Assembly: GCF_013410545.1 (NCBI RefSeq)
Contig: NZ_JACCFV010000001.1
Coordinates: forward strand, 3,100,001 to 3,164,000
Reading direction: 5' to 3'
From: Pseudoclavibacter chungangensis
GTDB taxonomy: Bacteria; Actinomycetota; Actinomycetes; Actinomycetales; Microbacteriaceae
Length of the DNA stretch: 64,000 bases
Numbering within the stretch: position 1 is the stretch's first letter; each line of letters starts with the position of its first letter. Positions 1-8,364 of this stretch are shown in pieces. The position numbers and the translations under genes are program-made. Under the pieces are notes generated by a model. The model was not told the DNA's origin. It saw only the letters and a program-made list of their open reading frames with translations, and ran no database searches.

Positions 1-1527
1 GGACTCACCGAGGCCGCGATCGTGAACTGGCTCGTCGCCGAGGGCGACCACGTCGACACCGACCAGCCCGTCGTCGAACTCGAGTCGGCGAAGTCGGTCG
101 TCGAGCTCCCGACCCCGTACGCGGGCGTCGTGACGCGCCTGTACGGCGCCGTGGGGGAGGTGCTCCTCGCCGGGAGCCCGCTGCTCACGATCGCGTCGGC
201 CGACGACGCCGGACCACCGACCGGACCCGGCACGCCCGCGACGCGACGACCGGACGGCACGGCCGCGCAGACCACCCCGGGCGACACCACGACAGTCACC
301 GCGCCCGACGACGCCCAGCTCGCCGACCCCGTCGCGGGTGCCGCCGTCGACGCGGGCTCGGGCGCGGTCCTCGTCGGGTACGGGACGACCGAGCCGACGC
401 GGCGACGCGCGGCCGCGGGCGCCGCACGCTTCGGCCCGGCGCGCCGCACGCCGGGTGCCGCGAGCGCCGCCACGGCCCGGGCCGAGCCGACATCGGGCGC
501 CGGCTCGGCATCGGGAACCGGCTCGACATCGCTGACCGACTCGAGCGTGGCCGGGACACCCGCCGGCCGCTCCCCCGTCGTGTCACCGATCGTGCGCCGC
601 CTCGCGCGGGAGCACGGCTTCGACGCGGCGTCGCTGCGTGGCAGCGGCCCCAACGGCCTCGTCCGCCGCGAGGACGTCGAAGCCGAGATCGCGGCACGCG
701 ACGCGGTCCGGTCGACCGCCGTGGCGAACACCTCGCTCGAATCGTCGTCGCCCCGCACCGCAGGGTCCGTCGGCGCGACGGGTTCGGCGGCTCCGGGCCG
801 GGCCGGCCGGGACGCGGTCGGGACCGGCGGCACCGTGGGCGACCGTTTCGTGCCGTTCTCGGCGGTGCAGGCCGCGGCGGCCGCGCACTTCGTCCGCTCC
901 CGCACGACGATCCCGGAGGTGACGATCTGGCTCGATGTCGATGCGACGCCGCTCCTCGACGCGCGCGCTCGGCTCGCGGAGGCCACCGGTGAACGCTTCG
1001 GGCTCACGGCCCTCGTGTCGCGGTTCGCGCTCGCGGGCCTGCGACGGTTCCCCGCGCTCGGTGCCTCGCTCGACGAGGCGCGCGGCGGCATCGTCCAGCA
1101 CGACGAGGTCAACCTCGGCATCGCGGCGCAGACGGCCCGTGGCCTCATGGTGCCCGTCGTGCACGGCGCGTCCCGCATGACGACGCGCGAACTGCGCGAC
1201 GCGATCGGTGAGCTCGTGGTCGCGGCCGGCGAAGGCGTCTTCCCGCCGGAGCGGCTCCGTGGTGGCACGTTCACCGTCAACAACTACGGCGGGTTCGGGG
1301 TCGACGGGTCGACACCGATCATCAATCACCCCGAGGTCGCGATGCTCGGCATCGGCCGCCTCGTCGAGCGGCCGTGGGTCGTCGCGGGCGAGCTCGCCGT
1401 ACGGCGCGTGCTGACGCTCACGCTCACGTTCGATCACCGGGTGTGCGACGGCCAGGTCGCCTCGGCGTTCCTCACCTCCGTCGCCGCGAACATCGGGGAG
1501 CCCCTCTCGCTGCTCGCCGACGTCTGA
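1..1527 (+). CDS. Dihydrolipoamide acyltransferase (E2) of a 2-oxoacid dehydrogenase complex, 5' end cut by window
   Basis: The frame is open from base 1, so the true start lies upstream. The visible part is about 508 residues. It begins inside a biotinyl-lipoyl domain whose lipoylated lysine is in the motif ESAKSVVEL. An Ala/Gly/Thr/Ser-rich linker follows, then a peripheral-subunit (E3)-binding domain around SPIVRRLAREHGFD, a second flexible linker, and the catalytic CoA-dependent acyltransferase domain, which ends with the active-site motif DHRVCDG. This is the standard E2 order. The enzyme moves acyl groups from the E1-loaded lipoyl arm to CoA in the cytoplasm. Whether the substrate is pyruvate or a branched-chain oxoacid cannot be told here; E1 genes would lie to the left. 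It converges with the wall-hydrolase gene 36 bases downstream. Confidence 0.93.
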   Translation, partial: GLTEAAIVNWLVAEGDHVDTDQPVVELESAKSVVELPTPYAGVVTRLYGAVGEVLLAGSPLLTIASADDAGPPTGPGTPATRRPDGTAAQTTPGDTTTVTAPDDAQLADPVAGAAVDAGSGAVLVGYGTTEPTRRRAAAGAARFGPARRTPGAASAATARAEPTSGAGSASGTGSTSLTDSSVAGTPAGRSPVVSPIVRRLAREHGFDAASLRGSGPNGLVRREDVEAEIAARDAVRSTAVANTSLESSSPRTAGSVGATGSAAPGRAGRDAVGTGGTVGDRFVPFSAVQAAAAAHFVRSRTTIPEVTIWLDVDATPLLDARARLAEATGERFGLTALVSRFALAGLRRFPALGASLDEARGGIVQHDEVNLGIAAQTARGLMVPVVHGASRMTTRELRDAIGELVVAAGEGVFPPERLRGGTFTVNNYGGFGVDGSTPIINHPEVAMLGIGRLVERPWVVAGELAVRRVLTLTLTFDHRVCDGQVASAFLTSVAANIGEPLSLLADV

Positions 1528-1563
1528 CCCCGCCGTCCGGGCCTGCTCCGTCGACGTCGGGTG

Positions 1564-2769
1564 TCAGGCGAGCAGCTCGATGCCGTAGAGCCGCATGTAC
1601 GCCTCGGGATCCACGTAACCGGGCGGGACGTACCCCACCCCGATGTGCGGGAGCGCGAGCACGGCGGGGTCGGTGGTCGCGGTCGTGTTGACGCGGAAGT
1701 CGAGGTGGCAGCCGCTCGACTGTCCCGAGTTGCCGACGACCCCGATCGGCTGACCGGGTACGACCGTGTCGCCGGTCCGCACGAGCACGTCGGACTCGAA
1801 CATGTGCAGGTAGCTGACGACGGTCCCGTCGGGGGTCGTGATCCCGACCCATGCGTCCGACACCTGGGTGACCGTGCCGGGTCTCGCGGCGACGACGGGC
1901 GTGCCGCAGGGCATGTCGAAGTCGATCGCGGGGTGCCACGTGCTCGCGGCGCACTCGCCGTTCGGACCGTAGACGGGACACTCGCGTGGACCGACGCCGT
2001 CGCTCACGGGCATCGGTGCGCCCATCGGGTGCACGGCGTCACCGCACTCCCCGAGGTAGGAGAGCAGCTTCGCCGCAGCCTCCACCCACGCCTCGTAGCG
2101 TTCGGGGAACGCCGACACCTGCACGGCCTGCGCGGCTGCGGCGGGGGCCATCCGCTCCCAGCCGTCGATGTCGAGCAGTCCCGCCGGCGAGCCACCGTTC
2201 GGGCCGGCCGGTCCGCCGAGGAACGCCGCGGTCGCCCCGGCCGGGTCCATGAGCGACGCCACATCACCCCAGCCCATCGACGGGCGTTGCTGCAGGATGC
2301 CGATCGAGTCGTGGTCGGAGCCCGTTCCGTCGTGCGGGAAGTTCGCGGAATCCGGCACGTTCGTGGGGTTCGCGAGGTTCCGGAACGCGGTCTCGGGCAT
2401 GGCGGTGATGACGAGCACGATCTCGGCCGCGGGCGACGTCACGATGCCGCGCAGCGCACCGATCATGGTCCGCGCGTTCCCCAGTCGCACGTCGTCGAGC
2501 ACGAACGTCTCGCCCGTCGCCGACACCATCTCGTGCGTCTCGTCCGGCCCCGGATCGCGCAGTCCGCAGGAGACGGCGGACCCCGCGGTCGCGTCCCCGC
2601 CCGAGCCGCCGAGGAGCAGCAGGTTCACGGCGAGTCCGATCCCGCCGAGTCCCGCGAGGGATCCGCCGCCGACGAGCAGGGCCACGAGCAGCACCGTCCA
2701 GAACACGCCGCGACCGCCCGCATCGGCCGCATCGGCGAGCGCGCCCCCACCGCGCCGGGACGCGCTCAT
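1564..2769 (-). CDS. Membrane-anchored peptidoglycan hydrolase with SLT-like and M23 domains (T4SS-associated)
   Basis: This is a 401-residue protein. An N-terminal transmembrane anchor (about residues 22-54) is followed by a lysozyme/SLT-like domain with TAMPETAFRNL (putative catalytic Glu) and the actinobacterial signature DHDSIGILQQRPSMGWG. A C-terminal M23 domain comes last. M23 shows HPAID (H279, D283) and YLHM, but the closing HxH motif reads H355-L-D357, so one expected zinc-ligand His is Asp. The zinc centre may be altered or dead. Two-domain SLT plus peptidase proteins act as the VirB1-equivalent wall opener in Gram-positive type IV secretion systems, and this gene overlaps the VirB6-like gene by 4 bases at the 3' end of the minus-strand operon. 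Its role in local wall remodelling is inferred from domains and context. Confidence 0.82.
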   Translation of the reverse strand: MSASRRGGGALADAADAGGRGVFWTVLLVALLVGGGSLAGLGGIGLAVNLLLLGGSGGDATAGSAVSCGLRDPGPDETHEMVSATGETFVLDDVRLGNARTMIGALRGIVTSPAAEIVLVITAMPETAFRNLANPTNVPDSANFPHDGTGSDHDSIGILQQRPSMGWGDVASLMDPAGATAAFLGGPAGPNGGSPAGLLDIDGWERMAPAAAAQAVQVSAFPERYEAWVEAAAKLLSYLGECGDAVHPMGAPMPVSDGVGPRECPVYGPNGECAASTWHPAIDFDMPCGTPVVAARPGTVTQVSDAWVGITTPDGTVVSYLHMFESDVLVRTGDTVVPGQPIGVVGNSGQSSGCHLDFRVNTTATTDPAVLALPHIGVGYVPPGYVDPEAYMRLYGIELLA

Positions 2770-4790
2770 CGCCCTGCGCTCCGAAGGAGTTCCTTCGCCT
2801 GCTCGACGCGTCGGTTGCGCACGCTGCTCGTCATGGGCAGATCGAATCGGTGACGCAGTGACGCCGCGGCATCGACCGGGACGCCCCCGGCCCCGCCGTC
2901 GGTGGGGAGGGGAACCCCCGCCGCCGCCGCGCCCATCGCGGCCGCACCGGTCGTCGCCGCGGGACCGAGCGCGGTGCCGCCCGCCCGCCCGACCTCGAGC
3001 CGCTCCTCCTCGATCGTGTCGGCGAGATCGCCGAGCGCGTCACGCAGCTCGCGCAACCGCCCGTTGCTCGGTGCCGCACCGCGTTCGCCGTTCCGGTCGA
3101 CGGTGGGGCGGACGACGACTGTGACGCGCGGCTCGCGACGCTCCCGATCGGCGCGCTCCGTGTCCGTCCCGCCGCCCGTGGGCTGTTGCGGCGGAGCCTG
3201 CGCCGCATCGCGCGGCGCGGGTGCCTTCTCCGTCGATGCGCCGCCCTGACCGGAGACGGGCGGCGGGGCCTGTTTGGCGTTCGACTGGGCCGCGTCCGTG
3301 ACCGATTTCAGCGCCGTGGCGACGGGGGCGGCGGGCGTCATCTGGGCGACGTTCATCGCGAGGTTCGCGACGGCCTTGGCGTGGGCGCCCGAGCGTTCCT
3401 CGCCGGATCTGCCGACAGACGCGAGTGCTTCGAGGAGCGTTCGGCCCTGCCTGCGCAGACGCCGCGTGATGACGAGTGTCGTGACGGTCGCCGCGATAAG
3501 GAGGATCGACAGGAACCCCATCTGGTTGACGAGCGAGATGCCGACCGAGGTGATGGTCTCGATGACCTTGAGCACCATCCCGAGCCCCGTCGACAGCAGC
3601 ACGAGGATCAGGACGAACGCGAGCACGGAGGTCGCGAGATCGGCGAGCGCCTTGACGAGTTGCCGTCGGCCCAGGCTCGGGAGCATCGCGACGTGGAGCC
3701 ACACGATCGTCCGGATGCCCGCGAAGGCCGCCCCGAGGACGGTCATCGCGAGCATCGCGAAGAGTCCCCACGCGAACAGCGAAAGCGATCCCGTGCCGGC
3801 GAGCGTGATGAGCGCGACCATCGTCTGCCAGAAGTCGGGGCGCTCGACGTACGCCTTCGCGACCGCGTCGCACCCGCTCACGCCGTCACGCACCTGGTTG
3901 CCGAGGATAGGCGGCTCGGAGGTCATGCGCTCCACGAAGACGGCCTCGCACTCGGCGTCGGCGATGCGGTGTCCGAAGGCCACCTCCTGCGCCGGGATCG
4001 ACACGAACACCGTGATGAGCTGCGCGGTGATGCCCTTCGTCAGGACCTCGTCCTCGGCGATCACGTCGGCATCGAGGACGTCGAGGTCGGTGAAGACCGC
4101 CTGTGCGAGCTCCTCGCCGTAGTCCTGTGCGGCGCCGATCGCACCACCGTCGCCGTCGCCCGCGAGCCCCGCGACCGGGTTCGTGAGGATCGTCGTCGCG
4201 AGTGCGAAGCACAGCGCCGAGACGAACAGGTCGGTGAGGCCCGCCGCGGTCCGACCGATGAAGACGAGGACGCCACCGACGGCGCCCGCGACGAGCAGCG
4301 CGAACGGGGCCCAGTCGACGCGTCCGAGGTTCGTGTCGACGCTCTCGGCGATCGCCTCGAACGGCGTCAGCAGCCAGTCGACCCACGTGAACTCGAGCAC
4401 CCACGAGAGCACCTGCACGGTCGCCGCGACCATGGCGACGTGCCCCGTCCACACCCAATCGGTCGGGAGCGTCTTGACGGTCTTCTCGGCGGTCCAGATG
4501 TCGCCGCGATCGAGCGGCAGCACCGCGTAGTTCACGAGCGGTACACCGTGGGTGTCGACGAGCTCCCCACCGGGCACGAGCGGGTTGGCCGGTGCGTCGG
4601 CGAACGCCACGAGCACGTTCCCGCACGTGACCCACGCGAGCGCGAGCAGGACCGAGACGAGCAGGAGGAACGTGCCCGGGTGGCGGCGCCGGAATGCCGC
4701 GATGTGTCGCAGCGCGTGGCGCGCACGCCGCAGACGCGCACCGAGCCGTGCGCGAGCGGCACAGGCGAGATCATGGAGGACGACGCTCAC
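2766..4790 (-). CDS. Polytopic membrane protein, VirB6/TrbL-like channel component
   Basis: This is a 674-residue protein. The N-terminal ~450 residues carry a short basic lead, a transmembrane segment near residues 35-57 and several further hydrophobic helices. The C-terminal ~220 residues are hydrophilic and rich in Pro, Ala, Gly and Arg, so probably disordered and cytoplasmic. The fold and position match the large multi-spanning proteins (VirB6/TrbL class) of Gram-positive conjugation-type machines. The start overlaps the end of the VirB4-like ATPase by 4 bases (ATGA), and its own end overlaps the wall-hydrolase start, which indicates translational coupling. No enzymatic motif is visible. 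Assignment to VirB6 rests on topology and synteny, because this family diverges strongly in sequence. Confidence 0.72.
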   Translation of the reverse strand: MSVVLHDLACAARARLGARLRRARHALRHIAAFRRRHPGTFLLLVSVLLALAWVTCGNVLVAFADAPANPLVPGGELVDTHGVPLVNYAVLPLDRGDIWTAEKTVKTLPTDWVWTGHVAMVAATVQVLSWVLEFTWVDWLLTPFEAIAESVDTNLGRVDWAPFALLVAGAVGGVLVFIGRTAAGLTDLFVSALCFALATTILTNPVAGLAGDGDGGAIGAAQDYGEELAQAVFTDLDVLDADVIAEDEVLTKGITAQLITVFVSIPAQEVAFGHRIADAECEAVFVERMTSEPPILGNQVRDGVSGCDAVAKAYVERPDFWQTMVALITLAGTGSLSLFAWGLFAMLAMTVLGAAFAGIRTIVWLHVAMLPSLGRRQLVKALADLATSVLAFVLILVLLSTGLGMVLKVIETITSVGISLVNQMGFLSILLIAATVTTLVITRRLRRQGRTLLEALASVGRSGEERSGAHAKAVANLAMNVAQMTPAAPVATALKSVTDAAQSNAKQAPPPVSGQGGASTEKAPAPRDAAQAPPQQPTGGGTDTERADRERREPRVTVVVRPTVDRNGERGAAPSNGRLRELRDALGDLADTIEEERLEVGRAGGTALGPAATTGAAAMGAAAAGVPLPTDGGAGGVPVDAAASLRHRFDLPMTSSVRNRRVEQAKELLRSAGR

Positions 4791-7354
4791 GCGAGGGCCT
4801 CCCCGTCGGGTCCGACCGGCGTCGTGCTGATCATCTCGCGTCGTTCCGATCGCTTCGGCGCGACGATCCGCACCTTGCCGATGCGCTGTCGGGCGTCGCG
4901 CAGCAGGGCTTCACCCTGACGGTCGGGCGCGACGCGCCCGTCCGTCCCCGCCGGCGAGACGTTCTCGGTCAGTTCCGTGAGGATGCGCGCATCGCTCGCG
5001 ATCCCCCGCTCGAGCCAGTCGAGCGCGCGCTCCGCGAGCTCGGGGTCGGTGTGACGCATGACGATGCGGATCGGGATGAGACCGCGGGCCCGCACGTCCC
5101 CGAAGTCGTGTGGGTCGTGCGAGGCGAGCACGGCGACCGCGTTGTGTTTGCGTCCGTCCCGCAGGAAGTCGAGGACGTGTGCCTGTCCCTCCGGTGAGGT
5201 CGTGATGTGGTGACACTCGTCGGCGCAGAACATCGTGAACTGCGCTGTCGAGAAGCAGATCTGCCGGGCGAGTCCCGTGAGGAACGCGTACATCGCGCGC
5301 CCGAAGATCTTCTCGAGCGAGAGCTCGTCGAACAGGTGCTTGTTGTCGAGCTCGTGCTCGCTCGGCAGCGGGAGCCCGGCGGTCAGCGGGATGATCGCCC
5401 GTGCACGGAGGTCGAGCGGCGGGAGCGAATCGTCGAACAGCACGCGGCCGAGGTCCTTCTCCGCGACCATGCTCATGAGCCCGTGGAGCCGTGCACCGTT
5501 GGAGCCGGGCTCGGACCCGGCGAGCACGGCGCGCAGCGATCCGAGGCTCGTGACGCCGAGCGTGGCCACGTTCTCGGGGCTCAGGAGGCGCGCGAGTTCG
5601 ACGCCGAGCTCGTCACGAGGCCGCACCCCGAGCATCGCCGAGAAGAGGGACTGCACGTGCCGCGCGCCCTCGCGGACCCCGAAGATGCGGAGCGGATCGA
5701 GCGAGGCCGTGGGATGCATGAGATCGACGAGCGCGGTCTGATCGGGCAGGAGCGAACCCGCGAACTTCGCGTACTCCCGCGCCTCGGTGCGGTCGATGAT
5801 GAAGACGCGGCCGCCGCGGTCGATGAGGTCGCCCGCGATCTTCTTCATCGTGTAGGACTTCCCCGCGCCGAGTTCGGCGACGAGCCCGATCGAGGCGCTG
5901 CGGTTCGCCTGGATCGTGCCCTCGAGGTCGAGGAAGACGGGCCCGTGGCGGCCGGAGGTGATGTTGTCGGCGAGGTGCAGTCCCGCACCGTCGCCGAGGT
6001 CGGTCGAGACGAGCGGCACGGCCGACGCGAACTCACGGCCCGTCGTGATCTGGGCGAGCTCCCGCACGAGCCGCTCCGTCGGCGCGCCGGGGTGCATCGC
6101 CCACCAGAGCTGCTCCTGACCGCCGAGCGGCGCGTCGAACACGAACTCCGCGAGCTGGTAGGTCTGCTGCACGTGCTTCGCGAGGGTGCGCGCGTCGTCG
6201 GGGTTGGAGGCACCGATCGCGAGGATCGTGGTCGCCTGCACCTCGACCTCCTTGTCGGAGCGGCCGAGCGCGTCCGCGTACGACTGGAGCGATTCCGCGA
6301 CGTCACCGAGGTGGCCGCCGTTGTCGATGATGCTCGTCTCGCCGTCGACGCTCTGCTGCGTGATCTGGTCGCGCAGCGTGTTCTCGGCCGATTTGTTGCG
6401 GCGTTTGACCGCCTGACCGGACGTGACCTGCAGGCGCACGGCCCAGTCGACGGGGAAGTCGAACTCGTCGACCTTCGCGATCCACTCCACCCCCGGCACG
6501 ACCCACCCGCCGCGCGGTGAACCGGTCAGGGCGAGGAGCACCTGGTAGGAGGCCTCGTCGGAGCACGGGCTGTGCACCTTGAGGAACCGCCGCCGGAACG
6601 GTGTGAACCGGTCGAGTGAGCGCGGTGCGAGGTCGCTCTGTCCGCCCTCGTCGAGGAGCGGCTCGGCGAACGCCGCTCCCGCGACGATCCGATCGCGCTC
6701 GTCGGTCCCCCGGGCGTGGCCCGCCGACACGTCGAGGGCACGACGACCGTCGGATCCGGGCAGCGGCGCCTCGGAGTCGAGTGCGAGTCCCCGCAGCTGC
6801 GCGTGCTGCGCCATCCAGACGAGTTCCGCCGGGGTGGCGCGGACCGGCGCGAACGCGCCGGGGATGGCCTCCTCGACGCGACGCGCGATGATGCCCGCCT
6901 CGGCGACCTCGTCGGCGCTCGGCACCCGGCGCGGGAGCGCCAGGATGTCGCGCAGTTCGGACTCGACGGCGTGTGCCGCGGCGCGCGCACGGTGTTTCGC
7001 GTGTGTCCCCGCGAGCGGCGCCGTGAGCCAGAACGTGCGCTCGCCGACCGGGACGTCCGCGAGACCGTCGAGCGTGAGCGCGACCTCCTGGGCCCACTCG
7101 GGGCGTCCCCCGATCTCGACACCGGCGAGCATGCGCTCGGCGACCTGGACGGGATCGAGCGACGCACACAGCCCGAGGAGCACCGCCTCGCCGCGCAGCC
7201 CCTGGAAGAGCGCCTGGTGCTGGAGCCGCGCGAGCTGTTTCGTGGCGTCCGCGGCGAATCCGTATGGCATGCCCTGCAGCCGCCAGGTCGCCCACACGAC
7301 GCCCGATCTGGTCCACATGAGATTGCCGGTCATCGACAGCACGGGATTCTGCAC
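4787..7354 (-). CDS. VirB4/TraE-like secretion ATPase
   Basis: This is an 855-residue P-loop ATPase. Walker A is AELGAGKSYTMKK with the catalytic lysine at residue 499; Walker B is FCADECHH with D712-E713. A large N-terminal region (about 1-400) precedes the motor, as in the VirB4/SCO6880-neighbour ATPases of actinobacterial type IV secretion-like clusters. The GTG start lies 6 bases after the PrgI-like stop, and GGAAGG is well placed ahead of it. It would power pilus or channel assembly, or substrate translocation, at the membrane. It is not a VirD4-type coupling protein: there is no N-terminal transmembrane pair and the gene sits inside the channel operon. No relaxase accompanies it in the window. 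Confidence 0.85.
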   Translation of the reverse strand: MQNPVLSMTGNLMWTRSGVVWATWRLQGMPYGFAADATKQLARLQHQALFQGLRGEAVLLGLCASLDPVQVAERMLAGVEIGGRPEWAQEVALTLDGLADVPVGERTFWLTAPLAGTHAKHRARAAAHAVESELRDILALPRRVPSADEVAEAGIIARRVEEAIPGAFAPVRATPAELVWMAQHAQLRGLALDSEAPLPGSDGRRALDVSAGHARGTDERDRIVAGAAFAEPLLDEGGQSDLAPRSLDRFTPFRRRFLKVHSPCSDEASYQVLLALTGSPRGGWVVPGVEWIAKVDEFDFPVDWAVRLQVTSGQAVKRRNKSAENTLRDQITQQSVDGETSIIDNGGHLGDVAESLQSYADALGRSDKEVEVQATTILAIGASNPDDARTLAKHVQQTYQLAEFVFDAPLGGQEQLWWAMHPGAPTERLVRELAQITTGREFASAVPLVSTDLGDGAGLHLADNITSGRHGPVFLDLEGTIQANRSASIGLVAELGAGKSYTMKKIAGDLIDRGGRVFIIDRTEAREYAKFAGSLLPDQTALVDLMHPTASLDPLRIFGVREGARHVQSLFSAMLGVRPRDELGVELARLLSPENVATLGVTSLGSLRAVLAGSEPGSNGARLHGLMSMVAEKDLGRVLFDDSLPPLDLRARAIIPLTAGLPLPSEHELDNKHLFDELSLEKIFGRAMYAFLTGLARQICFSTAQFTMFCADECHHITTSPEGQAHVLDFLRDGRKHNAVAVLASHDPHDFGDVRARGLIPIRIVMRHTDPELAERALDWLERGIASDARILTELTENVSPAGTDGRVAPDRQGEALLRDARQRIGKVRIVAPKRSERREMISTTPVGPDGEALA

Positions 7355-7360
7355 GGGAGA

Positions 7361-8044
7361 TCACCTTCCGTTCGGGGTGCGCGTCGTGCCTGCTTGTGCG
7401 AGCAGGCGATCGAGTCCGGTGACGACGCGGCCGCCGTCCACCGTGTGGGGCCGCACCGCGTCCGGTGCGGGGCTCGGCCCGGCAGGACGCGACGTGGTCC
7501 GTCCTCGAGCTGCGGTCGTCGGTGCCCGCTCCGGGCCGCGAGGCACGTCGCGTGGGCGGGCGGGTGCCGCGTCGGGGACGGGTGCTGCGTCCCCGCGAGC
7601 GGGCCGTGCGTCGAGTCGCCCGGCACCGTCGTCCGGCGCCGACTCGATCACCGCCCGGCCGTGCACGACGTGCGGGCGCGTCACGACGACGGATCGGCCG
7701 CGGTAGGTTCCCGCCACGGGCGCCGAGAAGGCACCGAGTGCGGTCGAAACCACGACGAGCGGGTTGAGATTCGTCATGGGGATGAAGCGCCCGACGTAGG
7801 CGACGCCCCACCCCACCCCCATGACGACCACGAGGTCGATGAGCACGCTGCCCCACGACCAGACCCCCCGGGTCGCGAGGGCGACGAAGATCGCGACGAG
7901 CCCGAGCCCGAGTTGCGTGAAGGTGTACGGACCGCCCCAGATGCGCGTGCCCTCCGGCAATCGACCGACCATTCGCGGGAACTTCCGCGAGCGGGTGTAG
8001 AAGCGCGCGACCTCACGCTCGACGGGCCCGGACTCGTCGCTCAT
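7361..8044 (-). CDS. PrgI/SCO6880-like inner-membrane component
   Basis: This is a 227-residue protein. The N-terminus is basic and tyrosine-containing (RFYTRSRKFPRMVG) and leads into two close hydrophobic helices (about residues 43-62 and 66-85). This is the architecture of PrgI/VirB3-like proteins found directly ahead of VirB4 ATPases. The C-terminal ~100 residues are Pro/Arg/Ala-rich and probably cytoplasmic. It overlaps the small two-helix gene by 4 bases (ATGA) and is followed by the VirB4-like gene after 6 bases, the usual VirB3-VirB4 order. Its role as a membrane scaffold recruiting the ATPase is inferred from family and synteny. Confidence 0.75.
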   Translation of the reverse strand: MSDESGPVEREVARFYTRSRKFPRMVGRLPEGTRIWGGPYTFTQLGLGLVAIFVALATRGVWSWGSVLIDLVVVMGVGWGVAYVGRFIPMTNLNPLVVVSTALGAFSAPVAGTYRGRSVVVTRPHVVHGRAVIESAPDDGAGRLDARPARGDAAPVPDAAPARPRDVPRGPERAPTTAARGRTTSRPAGPSPAPDAVRPHTVDGGRVVTGLDRLLAQAGTTRTPNGR

Positions 8045-8352
8045 CGACGTTCGCCCGCGGCGTCGGGGCTCGAGGGGACGCCGGTCCCGGCGGCCTCACC
8101 GAACTCCTGGCCGAGGAGGCCCGCGAACCATTCGAGGCCGCCGCCGCTCGCGAGCCAGACGACGGCTCCCGCACCGAGGAGTGCGAGCAGGGTGGGAGCG
8201 AGCTGGAGCTTGCTCTTCGCGGCCACGACGATGAAGAGGACGACGGCGACGACGCTCACCGCGAGCCCGATCGTCGTCTGCATCGACGTGAGCTTCTCGT
8301 CGACGTAGTCGAAGACGCCGGCGGTGTGGATCGTGGCGAGAACGTTGTTCAT
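8041..8352 (-). CDS. Small two-helix membrane protein, VirB2/TrbC pilin-like
   Basis: This 103-residue protein has a short polar N-terminus, two hydrophobic helices (about residues 27-45 and 51-68) separated by a tight basic loop (AAKSKLQ), and a Gly/Pro/Glu-rich tail. VirB2/TrbC-type pilins share this small hairpin topology and sit at this place in such operons. No clear Sec signal peptidase site precedes the first helix, which is unusual for VirB2, so a non-pilin membrane role is possible. AGGAG lies 10 bases ahead of the ATG. The gene follows the TcpC-like stop by 12 bases and overlaps the next gene by 4. Confidence 0.65.
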   Translation of the reverse strand: MNNVLATIHTAGVFDYVDEKLTSMQTTIGLAVSVVAVVLFIVVAAKSKLQLAPTLLALLGAGAVVWLASGGGLEWFAGLLGQEFGEAAGTGVPSSPDAAGERR

Positions 8353-8364
8353 GGTGTGCTGCTC

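Noticed and set aside
1561..2853. Plus-strand open frame opposite the wall hydrolase
   Set aside because: The minus frame shows SLT and M23 motifs and an operon overlap; the plus frame is Arg/His/Asp-biased filler.
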